This document shows, piece by piece, positions 54,251-64,000 of a DNA stretch of 64,000 nt. This stretch comes from Macrobrachium rosenbergii (taxonomy: Eukaryota > Arthropoda > Malacostraca > Decapoda > Palaemonidae), in the NCBI RefSeq assembly GCF_040412425.1, contig NC_089766.1, forward strand, positions 20,673,653-20,737,652, given 5' to 3'. The number at the start of each line of letters is the position of its first letter. Within the stretch, counting starts at the first letter, position 1. Under the pieces are notes generated by a model, which saw nothing but the letters and a program-made list of their open reading frames with translations, was not told where the DNA came from and made no database searches. The translations under genes were made by a program, and so were the position numbers.

Positions 54251-56149
54251 AATATCTGAACTTTAACACTTTCTTTTTTTAGAAATGTGTATTTAGTATG
54301 CTAGTCTTACAATGATGAGACCAGTATATGTGTATCAGTAAGCATCCAGCGTTATCTCTCCCTGAGAACAATGGACCGTGACTCTGAGGAATGGCCAGGA
54401 ATCAGAGATGATGATCAGTGAGCAAAATCCTCACTCAGGTCAATTAATGAGGCCTGGAGGAACCATTTGGTTCAGGTAGCTACTCGTGTATCTCTCTAGA
54501 AGTAACGTGGTTAGTGTAGATACCGCTATTTCCTCCCCTTCCTTCTAGTTATTAAATGTTTATCTGGCATTATAACAAGCTGCTTTGAGTAGTAGCCTCA
54601 CAATTGCGGTGGGCGTCTTTTCCTTTTACTTTGTTCCCCCTCTTCGATAAGATTGAACTGCAAACAATTTGTCTAATGAGTCCCATGTCTATACAGTAAG
54701 GTGTGTTCTCTGGTTCTTTCCACACATACTATTTCAGTCATTGTTCCGTTGAGCTTAAAGAAGGAACCACTTCCTCTCTCAGGCCACCACTTCACTCTTA
54801 TGCTGATCTGCGAGGAATAACTGAGTACCCTTCCCTAAAGTCCCATTCGAATAAGAGATTGAAATCATTGAAACTGAATTCGTCCGTTACGATCCTGATA
54901 CCAGCTCTGAGACATCTTTTACAGACAAATGAATGACTGGATGTGCGGAAGCGCTACGTGAAGAGGTGAGCTCTCCCCCCTAACAATTAAAAGCAAAGAA
55001 TTCGTGAAATTCTTAAGGGAATCCTGAGAGAAAACTCCATTCGGCAGCCCAGTTATGATGGCTCTCTTGGGTGAGATGAATCAGCGGCTAACGAGTTGTG
55101 CGCAGGTGGCGCGAGACGCTTCTGTTGTTATTATTGTCTTAATTAGGTTTTTTCATTTTATTTCATCTAAATTCTAACAGGAGTTATTAAGAAGAGAGTT
55201 CTTAGCCGACCTTCGTTCGGGAAATATTTGTTTCACAAGATGCACGACGCAAAAATCGCTATTTTATTAACACACTATTTCACCCTTATATTGTTAATAT
55301 TATAATGCAGTCATAGGCAAAATGCAGTTAAAGCTAACAGACAAGAGACAGCGATAAGTGAACTAAAAATAAAATGTAATTTTTGTTAAAATTTAAAAAA
55401 TTCACATAGAATAAAGAATATAAAAGAAAAATATTAACTACAAATAAGATACAGAAATCGAAAGCAGACTGATTAGACAAAAGCCAATTAACAGATAGAA
55501 AAAAGGAACCTCTCCTATTAAGGGCAACTTTACTTGAGATAGGAACCTGGTGCAGCTTCTGCAAATTTGATGACAAAAATCAGAATTAAAATTCATGGAT
55601 TTGCAGTAATTACATTCAAGAGCTGTCCTATCATGATTAATTATACCAATTAACCCAAATTTTATGTACCTACTACGATTTGTTTTTCCTTGTCTATTAA
55701 TCAGTTTTTCATTTCCTAGTCGAATCAAAATAAACCCGTGCATACCAAACAAAGACTGCATTGCAGTTGGACAAACATAATACTCCTACCCTTCTCTAAG
55801 TGGATCGATTTTACGCCATTCTACCTAAATCAATCAGTCAATCAGTGCCTCAGTCACCACAAACTCTTTCTTCTCCCATTTCCTTGTTTTTGAAACAGGT
55901 CTGACTTAGGGATTAAGAAGGTAAAGGGATTAAGAGACAACTAGATCTCCTCGATGTTTATTTCGCTTACTTTACCATTACTGTTACTGTTATTATTTGC
56001 CGCATTCATCGACATGAACCGAGATCACGGGTATCTGAGCACGACAAACATCCCCTGCGTCTTTTTTACCCGACCTGGCTGTTTTTGCTGGTAACTCTAG
56101 GTAGCTGCTGCTGCTGCAAACCGTGTGTCGTTTTTTAATATCTATAATG
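54251..56149. other. non-coding part of duplicate copy 1
   Basis: 1.9 kb also present, with many small differences, at 59500-61440. May include the element's 3' region (possible LTR) but I find no TG...CA boundaries. No gene recognised. Confidence 0.5.
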
Positions 56150-56430
56150 ATCAGATCCGAGTGGATCTTTCTTGTTTGTCCGCCCGGTGTGGTGGCTGGG
56201 TAGGTAGGGGATCAGGAGGGTAAGGGATACATGACACATCCACCCTCCTCCTGCAATCCTGTTTGTCCAGCCGGGTCGGAGCATGGTTGATAAGGAATCG
56301 GGAAGGTAGGGGAGACATGACACATCCACCCTCCTCCTGCAAACCTGTTTGTCCACCCCAGGTGGGGTGGGGTAGGTAGGGGATCGGGAGGGTAGGGAAG
56401 ACATGACGGGCAGCGCCCTATTCCAGTCCA
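56150..56430. repeat. 87-bp tandem repeat, three copies (copy 1)
   Basis: Units begin at 56171, 56259 and 56345 (CTTGTTTGTCCGCC, CCTGTTTGTCCAGCC, CCTGTTTGTCCACCCC), each followed by GGGATC...GGGTAGGG...ACATGACACATCCACC. The corresponding array in the second copy is at 61449-61710, also three units. ORFs over it are artefacts. Confidence 0.85.
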
Positions 56431-56797
56431 GCATAGCGAACCCCATAAAGCTCGTCAGGTCTAGTAATGCTCGAGTAGTTTGCCTAGTGCAGCTGTTAGT
56501 CAGGTTCATAATGTAACAAAATGAACTTTCGTTTAGATTTCTTGGAGATTAGCAAAACTTTACATTTTTTTTAAGCTTTGGGACATACTGAATCCAAAAA
56601 CTAATACTGCCATTTTTTCAAGGTATGTGCGGTGGCCACCTTGAATTTCAAAATGGTGACTACCGATAAACTTTTAAGAGTATCTCTGATTCTAAGCCAG
56701 CTAGGCTTCTGATTTTAGTGGCTAATCTAACATTTTTATGGTCAAAGAAATGAATTAGGCCACTTATATTATCCCAACTCCACTATATTTCAATTTC

Positions 56798-56799
<2 letters not shown>

Positions 56800-56885
<86 letters not shown>
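56800..56885. repeat. (TAA)n microsatellite
   Basis: Trinucleotide tract of about 85 bp in the unique segment between the two duplicate copies. Confidence 0.96.
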
Positions 56886-57049
56886 GTTTATTTTGTCTGT
56901 ACAAATGCCATGGAATTACTTCATTAGTGTTTATTATTTAATATTATTGTGTCAGAACAGCCATTAGTGTATGCTTAAACTTTTTTTTTCTGGTCTCAGG
57001 TTCCAGCTGTAGTTGCAGGTTGCATTGACTCGAAGAACTGTTCAGACTA

Positions 57050-57433
57050 ATGAACAACATGGCCACAGCAACATTACCACGAATTGGTCGACAGCAACAA
57101 GAGACAACTGATTGGAAACGGTGTATTTTTTGCCTACAAGATGCAGGCCAGTTAGTGTTGGAACCAAGATTAGATTCATACCATACTTTGTTATCTTCAA
57201 TGAAGGAGCGAGCATCACTGCATGATGGCGAATTTGTCCAAATTCAAAAGAGGCTAGAAGACTGCACAACAGAAACTTTGCAGATAAATAAGGCCTTAAC
57301 CTCTCATAAGTCTTATAGTAGGACAGGAACAAAATTTCCATTGGGACAAAATAAAAGTATTAGTCAAGAAAAGGATTTAATTGGGTCACCCCCTAGAATA
57401 AATTTCTCACTCATGGCGGGAGGGGACAGTTAG
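57050..57433 (+). pseudogene. chimeric ORF: Cys-containing N-terminal domain joined to a gag tail
   Basis: 128 codons from ATG at 57050. Residues 1-78 (TDWKRCIFCLQD ... FVQIQKRLEDCTTETLQ) are unlike anything in copy 1 and recall the N-terminal W-x-x-C-x-x-C region of large uncharacterised animal proteins often met beside transposons. From about codon 84 (SHKSYSRTG) the sequence becomes the gag tail of the duplicated retroelement (copy 1 SHKSYGRTG). A polypyrimidine-CAG acceptor-like sequence ends at about 57000, so the first part might be a host exon. The fusion is a duplication breakpoint. Expression unknown. Confidence 0.4.
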
Positions 57434-59530
57434 CGGAAAAAGCAGTATGCTATTTTTGTTATCAGAGGGACATGTAGAGGTCAGATTGTGTTGAAACAGA
57501 AAGCAAACTGACAAGAGTGGCTTGACCAAGTTGGATTGCTGTCTAAGCAGGATAGGTGAAGGGAGAGTTTCCAGTGCTGTTGGATCATTTGAGATTATAT
57601 TTCCACAGGTGAGAATTCTTAAATGAACAGAGAGCGTGACAATAAAGAAGTCAGCATTTGAGGATACAGGTGCTGCACAGTCACGTGCAATTTTAGGTCC
57701 AGCCTTACACAAGAGAGTTTGCTGATCCCTCAGCAAGACTGTTTTTGTTAGGGGTATTTCCTAACACAATATCTACATATCACCGAAATGTGTCTTTATA
57801 GGAATTCACACGTTAGTTTGCCCTTTGAAATTAGCAGTAGTGGATACATTATCATTAGAAGGCATTGATGTAATTATGGCAATGATGGCCAAATGTAAAA
57901 TGGACACGTTTGCCCTGTTTTGACATTACAAGTATGTGTTATCAACCATAAATGATTGTTGGCTGAAAGATAAATTGGAACCCCTGTAGATTATCACTTG
58001 GTGGAGAGCTAAGTTGTTGACAGGAGTTTAATTTAGATTTGGAGAATCAAATGTGGTAGATAGGTCTGTAAACGGATTGCAACTACGTATTGAGCTGGAT
58101 AACACTAGTAAGATGTTGGGTGTGATAGGGAGATCACTAAAGCAGCACAAGAAGGAAGAGTTCAGACAGTGAGGAGGAATAGTCAGTTTCTGGTTAACTA
58201 AACCAGTAATAAAAAGTGACACAATGGTTGCTTTACAGATTTAGTAGACCTGTAGAGGCCTGTTGATTTGGTGGAAGTCCATAAACTTAAATTACTTAGT
58301 ACCTAAGGTATATAGAAACAAATTGTGTAATATCACATGAGGATATTTTTCTAGTCATTTGGTGTTCAAAAGACTTACAGAAGTAGTTGTCAGACTGCCA
58401 AGTAACTGGGAAGCCAAACAAAAAAAATTCCAAAGCCCCTCTTGTACCCATTTCAACCCAGTTAGAGACCATTTAAAGGAGTGATAATAGACATAGCGAG
58501 TCCACTTTTCTAAAACATGGTGAAATGAATATGTTTTAATCATTATGGATCATATGTCTATAGACATCCAAGCCATGCCCTTAAGGAACATTAAAATTAT
58601 GAAGGTAGTGGGGCATGGTGATTCTTCACAATTTGGGTTACCTGGGTGTTACACAATCAGACTGTGATAAATTTTGTCATAAGTACTTAGGAGATAATGA
58701 GATAATTGGGGATTCAACTTGTGACATTCTCTCCTTATCTAATCAGAAGTCAAATTTGCTCTTATTTGTTAAATTGTGAAAAGTTTCGTGGAAATTGAAT
58801 AAGGCATCGAGGTATACTCAAAGAAGCTTTGTAAAGGCTCGGGTAAAATGAAAATATTTTTATAGTAAAGCAAAAAGAAAAACTTTGAGATTGGGGATAG
58901 ATGTTGCTGTGTACCTATACAAAATCCTCATTTTCTGTTGTTGAAAATTGAAAATTAAATAATAACCTTAATTTTATTAAAGTACAAACGGAAGAAGAAG
59001 CCTCAGCTATGTCCATTAACATGTAAACTATATTTGAAAGAAAATGTAAAATGGCTCAGCGTTGGTAATAGAGAATGTAGAAATCATTTACAAATTAAGA
59101 TCTATTTTGATCAATTGTATCCTGTCATAGGTCACCTGCTTAAAAATTCTTTCAGTTAGCAGTGTTAGATGAGTTCTACAGCTTGATTCTGCAGGAGTAG
59201 AGAAGTCATCCTGTGCCTATTACTCCTAGTACACGCTACCCCATGGAATTATTCCACAATTGAAAGGCCCATGTAATTTAATTCTTGCTCTTAGCCACTT
59301 TGAGATTTACCTGTCTGGGTCTACTGCCACATATTCAAAATTTTCCACAGATCTAGTCCTCTGGCATTCTTAAGCAAATTCTAAAATAAGAATCCAAGTT
59401 GATACGATGCAGTTTAGTTCTTCAGAGATGGAACTTAAATTAAAAATGTTTCAGGAAACATACAGTAACCAACATATATAAGCTCTTTCTAGAGTTTCAT
59501 ATCAGAACGTAACCACTTTCTTTTTGGGAA
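57430..59530 (+). pseudogene. Ty3/gypsy protease-integrase-RNase H remnant, copy 2
   Basis: Same order as copy 1 in a much more broken state: protease EDTGAAQS near 57655 (catalytic DTGA retained), GIDVIMA near 57860, integrase fragments (CQVTGKPNKK near 58395, LGYLGVTQSDC near 58635), then after the integrase tail RNase H fragments (LILALSHFEIYLSGS near 59280-59325). No reverse transcriptase in between and no SINE. Frames shift every few dozen bases. Confidence 0.68.
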
Positions 59531-60249
59531 TATATATGTAATTAGTAAGCTAGTCTTACAGTGAGACTGGTATATATGTATATCAGTAGGCATCAGCATT
59601 ATCTCTCCCCAGCTGTGTTATGACTCTGGGAATGACCAGGAATCAAGATGAATCATTAAGCAAATCCTCATGAGTTAATCAATGAAGCCTGAAGAACCAT
59701 TTAGTTCGAATACCTGCCGTGCACATCTCTGTAGAAGTGACGTGGTCAGCGTAGATAACTATTTCCTCCTTCCTTTAGTTTATTAAATCACATCTGGCAT
59801 TGTCAAGCTGCTTTGAGTATTGGTCTCTACAATTGCAGTAGGTTTTCTTCCTTTACTTTGTTTCTCTTCAGCCGCGTTGAGCTGCCAAACATTTTGTTTA
59901 ATGAGTCCTCTGTCTATACAGTATGTGTGTTCTCTTGGTCTTTCACAGTTGCTATTTCAGTCATTGCTCCGTTGAGCAGGAGAACCACTTGCTCTCTCAG
60001 GCCACCGCTTCCCCCTTATGATCAGTGAACAACTGAGTACCTTCCCTAACGTCCCAGTAGCGCAGAGATTAAAATCGCTGAGACTGGATTCTTCGTTACG
60101 ATCCTGATATCAACTCTGGCGCGCACGCCAGCCAAAGGAGACCGCTGGATGTGCAGAATCGCTGCACGAAGAGTGACCTCCATCAGCCATGTTGGCCGCG
60201 CTGGCAATGTAGAGCCAGACGCTGATCATTTCAGGTAATCGAGAAGCGT

Positions 60250-60251
<2 letters not shown>

Positions 60252-60305
<54 letters not shown>
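60252..60305. repeat. (CT)n microsatellite
   Basis: CT tract present only in duplicate copy 2. Confidence 0.97.
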
Positions 60306-60311
<6 letters not shown>

Positions 60312-61439
60312 GCAAAGTGTGAAATTCTGAGAATCCTGAAAACTCCATTCGGCGGCCCGGTTGTGATGGATTTCTTGGGGTGAGGATGAATCATGAGGGC
60401 GAGTTGTGCGCAGAAGTGGCAGGGACCTTCCTATTGTGGTATTGTCTTAATTGGGTTTTTCATTTTATTTCCGCTAAACTCTGCCAGGAATTATTAAGAT
60501 GAAAGTTCTTCGCCGACCTCCGTTCGGGAAATATTTATTTCACGAAATGCATGACGCAAAAATCGGTACTTTATTAGCAGACTGTTTCACCCTTATATTG
60601 TTCCTATTATAACGCAGCCATATGAAACTGCAGTTAAAGCTAACAGACAAGAAATAGCGATAAATGAACTAAATGTAAAATGCAATCTTTGAAAAAAATA
60701 TATAAACAGAATAAAGAATATAAAAACTATGACAACAAATGAATACTACGGAAATCAAGCAGATTGATTAGACGAAGCCAACAATTCATAGGTAGAAAAA
60801 GGAACCCTCATATTAAGAGGCAACTTTGTGTGTGATGAGAATCTGGTTAAGCTTCTGCAAATTCGATGACAAAAATCAGAATTAAGTTCTGGTTGCAGTA
60901 GTACATTCAAGGCTGTCCTATCATAGTTAATTACACCCAATTAATCCAGATTTATATCTCTACAAGGTTCGCTTTTCCTTGTCCATAAATCAGTTTTCAT
61001 GTCCAAGCTCAGTCAAAATATTACGTGTATACCAAACAGAACTGCATTACAGTTAGGTGGTTTCTGAGAATGTCTATTCTTTACAGTGCCAATACAAATG
61101 GATCGATTGTTACGCCATTCTACTTAAATCAATCAGCCAGTCAGTGCACCTCAGTCACCACAAACTCTGTCTTCTCCGAAACCTTATTTTTGAAACAGGT
61201 CTGACTTAGGGATTAGAAGGTAAAGGTTAAGAGATCATTAGATCTCTCCTCGATGTTTATTCCGCTTACATTACTGTTACTGTTGCTATTTTGCATTCAT
61301 CGATATGGACGAGATCACGGGTATCTGAGCAGGACCGTCCTTCCTGCGTCTTCTTTACGACCTGGCTGCTTTTGCTGCGCAACATTCGACGAATGTTGCT
61401 GCTGCCGACCGTGTCACGTTTGAATATCTATAATAAAAT

Positions 61440-61710
61440 CCAAGTGTATCTTTCTTGTTTGTCTGCGGGTAGAGACCCCGCGGGATCGAGTAGGGGATTA
61501 GGAGGGTAAGGGTGCATGGCGCATCACCCTCCTCCAGCAAACCTGTTTGTTCGCCCTGGTGGTAGCGTGGTTTGGTAAGGGGCTGGGAAGGTACGGGAGT
61601 ATGACATGTCACACTCCTCTTGCAAACCTGTTTGTCCGCCCGGGTAGGGTGGGAGTGGGGTGGGGTGGTGCCGGGGATCGAGGAGAGATGGGGGAGACAT
61701 GACGGGCGGC
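61440..61710. repeat. 87-90 bp tandem repeat, three copies (copy 2)
   Basis: Units begin near 61449, 61540 and 61629 (CTTGTTTGTCTGCG, CCTGTTTGTTCGCC, CCTGTTTGTCCGCC); homologue of 56150-56430. Confidence 0.8.
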
Positions 61711-61815
61711 ACCCTGTTCCAGGCAGCATGGCGCGTGCCGCAAAGCTCGTCAGGTTTATTGATGCTCTAGTTTATCTTGGTTTTGCCCTAAACAGCAACT
61801 AGTTTGCCTGGTGCA

Positions 61816-62080
61816 GTTGTGGAATCTTCTGATCTCCAAATGTTTAAGCGAAGAGTAAATTCATTCCTGGTGTCTGCTGACGTCTCTTAACTTCAGGTGT
61901 ATCGGTTTTACTTATTTTTCTAATTTCCTTTATACTTGTTGCTTATAAAATTTTCCTTTGATTTGTCTCTCTATCTACAGAGTTGAAGCCTTCTTGGTTT
62001 TATTATCTGTTATTCTCTCTACAAAGGTTTAGAAAGAAAGAAAGAAGTTACCGTTAAATTTAAAATTCTTTTATGAATAT

Positions 62081-62126
<46 letters not shown>

Positions 62127-62822
62127 CCCCTTTCCCTCAACAGGGAGTTCTCGGCATAACTTTCATTGAGCTGGACGCCTCTGACCAAGTTGAATGGGAC
62201 AAGTGGTAGGGCACACATCCTGAGAGCTATAGTTGTAGTAGTAATGGTAGTCAAGATTTTTACATAAATTTTACCATAAGTCCTTATCATTAAGCTATGA
62301 CGTTTGGAATCATTGAAGATAATGCTCAAATAGTTGAAATTAAGTAAGCACCACAAAATCTGTTATTTTCAGATATTTCACTTTCACTTTCAATAACGAT
62401 AAAGTCACAGGTAGTGTTAATTATCAGTCCTATTTTCTTCCACTTAATAAGTGCGTATTAACAATCAGTTTGCGAAGCAAAGTGCGACTGTTGGCGTCTG
62501 CAGCTTGCAGATGTGAAAAAATCACGAGAGCTAAAAAGCTGTCCAATCATTTTGCTATCAATCTTCTGACTAAACAAAGAAAAGATCTCTCAGGCAGCAA
62601 CACTTTTCCTCGAAACTTTGGCTGAATTTGTAAATCGTCTGATGGTTTGCAGATAATAAGTTATAAGTCCTTTGTGAGTTCGTAAATTACGGTGTCTATT
62701 GAGCATTAAAATTTCAGTTATGGATTTTCGGTGCCAGCTTTATCAAACCTCTACGTTCTTAATTTTATAGCCTGTTTGAACGTCAATCCTAGGGGAGTCT
62801 TGCATTTGCCTTATAAAACTAT

Positions 62823-62882
<60 letters not shown>

Positions 62883-64000
62883 GCCACTTCATGCTGATCA
62901 TATGAATCAAATAAAGAAAGCTTTCTCTGAGTCCATTACGCTGATTTTTTCTCTGTCTTCTCTGGCATTTCCATTGGGCAGCTGTTTCGTTCTGGTAGTC
63001 AGTGCAGTTTTCTATAATATTGTTCTGCATGTATATTGTCGTATCATATGTCAAGTGGAAATTTTAGCCCCTTTGAAAGAATAAAAATTTTTCTCGCTCT
63101 CATCTTCCTCTCTCTTTCTGAACCCTGAGCTTTGACTGAGTTCCTCTATCAGTGTATTGTGATATGAAGATCTGGAGATGGTCTGCCATCCCGAGGAACG
63201 TTTTCTCAAAGCAGAGTGAAACTGTGTGAAATGATCTTCGAACTTCCTATGAAAAGACGTATATGATGGATGCAGGGCATGAAGGAACTGTGTGCCAACG
63301 CTGATTCCGATTCAGGTACCTTCAGAGGACAGCAGAGTGGCAACGCGAGCGACAAATTGCATGAACTCTAATCAATAAGGCTTCAGTTCGAGAGGCGGGT
63401 GATGGACAAGCGTGAAAGACGGAAAAGTGCGACAGAAATACATGAGAGAGATATGAAATTCCTATCCACGCTCTTACTGAGAAGCGACAGTACCAAGTAG
63501 ATGAAAATTAGTTGCTCCACACCAAAAGGGATCAACTAAATGACGTTTGTTTCCTAGGTAAAGACAGCGGCATTTATATTCCTTTGAACTGTAATATAAA
63601 ACTTCAGCTTTATCTGGATACCAGAAGAAGGAAGTTGACTGTTCCCTTTTCGATAAGAATAAGAGAACCATCTTCTGGTCTCTGCAGACAGGTGGAAATG
63701 ATGTCAGGTTTTTTCCGATAATTTGTACCTGTTAAGAGAAATACTTCGGGTCTGTTTTCTCACAGGTGTCATGAGACATTGATATAATTAAAAGTAACAT
63801 TTGCTGACAAGTTTCCCAGATCAGATTCTAGTTTACACTTTGCGTTTATTTATTCCTAACCACTCTGCAGTACTTTCTATCAACTTATGAAGGTTAAATC
63901 TGAATATGAAGCTAGTTTCCATACTACTCTCTAGTAGGAGATTCATTATATTCCAAATGGTTTCAGGTCAGTTCAAATGAATAAAATATATATTTTATTA
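61816..64000. other. unannotated stretch with two microsatellites
   Basis: 2.2 kb, no gene recognised. (GA)n at 62085-62124 and (CT)n at 62825-62880. Short ORFs of 60-117 codons are microsatellite read-through or have no motif. Confidence 0.55.

Larger units (their letters stand above)
51480..56490. repeat. direct duplication, copy 1 (about 5.0 kb)
   Basis: Homologous along its length with 57300-61815: gag tail (51490 and 57301), protease (about 51830 and 57657), GGCATTGATGTAATTATGGC (52008 and 57859), RNase H (54000 and 59220), and ACATGACGGGC (56399 and 61696). The offset drops from about 5,830 to about 5,300 across the SINE present only here, and drifts because the second copy has many small deletions. 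Confidence 0.93.
57300..61815. repeat. direct duplication, copy 2 (about 4.5 kb)
   Basis: Collinear with 51480-56490 but shortened by many one- to few-base deletions. It lacks the SINE and carries an extra (CT)n tract (60252-60305) plus about 110 bp next to it. It ends near TAGTTTGCCTGGTGCAG (61799), matching TAGTTTGCCTAGTGCAG near 56475. Confidence 0.93.

Noticed and set aside
56135..56509. Minus-strand ORF of 124 codons
   Set aside because: Lies over an 87-bp tandem repeat; the equivalent in copy 2 differs in frame.

Overview
The window is eukaryotic nuclear DNA, most likely from a decapod crustacean (shrimp, prawn, crayfish or crab; I cannot name the genus). Three things point there. A nuclear copy of mitochondrial DNA has the ancestral pancrustacean order 12S - tRNA-Val - 16S - tRNA-Leu(UAG) - ND1 - antisense tRNA-Ser(UGA) - antisense cytb, reads sensibly only in the invertebrate mitochondrial code, and carries the standard arthropod 12S/16S landmarks. 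(AT)n, (GA/CT)n and (CA)n tracts are very dense, as in decapod genomes. The remaining recognisable coding matter is animal transposon debris. I see no convincing single-copy host gene; nearly all open frames in the six-frame translation are read-through of microsatellites or minisatellites.

Layout. 1-4.3 kb: AT microsatellites, hairpins, and a dead DDE transposase remnant. 4.32-12.94 kb: a PIF/Harbinger DNA transposon of 8,620 bp with TAA target-site duplications, 44-bp terminal inverted repeats and two convergent genes. These are an intact two-exon MADF/Myb-like protein on the + strand and a HARBI1-like transposase on the - strand broken by one TGA. Between the convergent 3' ends lies about 3.9 kb of mitochondrial DNA, so the transposon now carries a NUMT as cargo. 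12.95-14.88 kb: a second candidate element with short terminal repeats, a 150-bp minisatellite and a decayed THAP domain. 17.1-22.35 kb: a 2.6-kb tandem duplication holding unrecognised ORFs conserved in both copies, then a third partial copy. 24-29.3 kb: two very long AT tracts, a 970-bp palindrome, a tRNA-like remnant and an inverted repeat resembling Penelope-like element ends. 29.3-31.0 kb: a 45-bp dimeric minisatellite. 31-46 kb: sparse, with hairpins, two inverted copies of one short repeat and many GA/CT tracts. 46.1-47.25 kb: a hAT transposase pseudogene. 50-61.8 kb: two direct copies (about 5.0 and 4.5 kb) of a region containing a decayed Ty3/gypsy retroelement in which RNase H follows integrase. 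The first copy carries a tRNA-derived SINE with target duplications; the second keeps the empty site. The last 2 kb is featureless apart from microsatellites.

Most notable: (1) the Harbinger transposon carrying a young mitochondrial insert between otherwise near-intact genes; (2) the gypsy remnants with integrase upstream of RNase H (Gmr1-like order); (3) a SINE with a paralogous empty site; (4) a recurring association of palindromes with AT microsatellites. All calls are by eye from sequence and remembered family motifs; no search was run.
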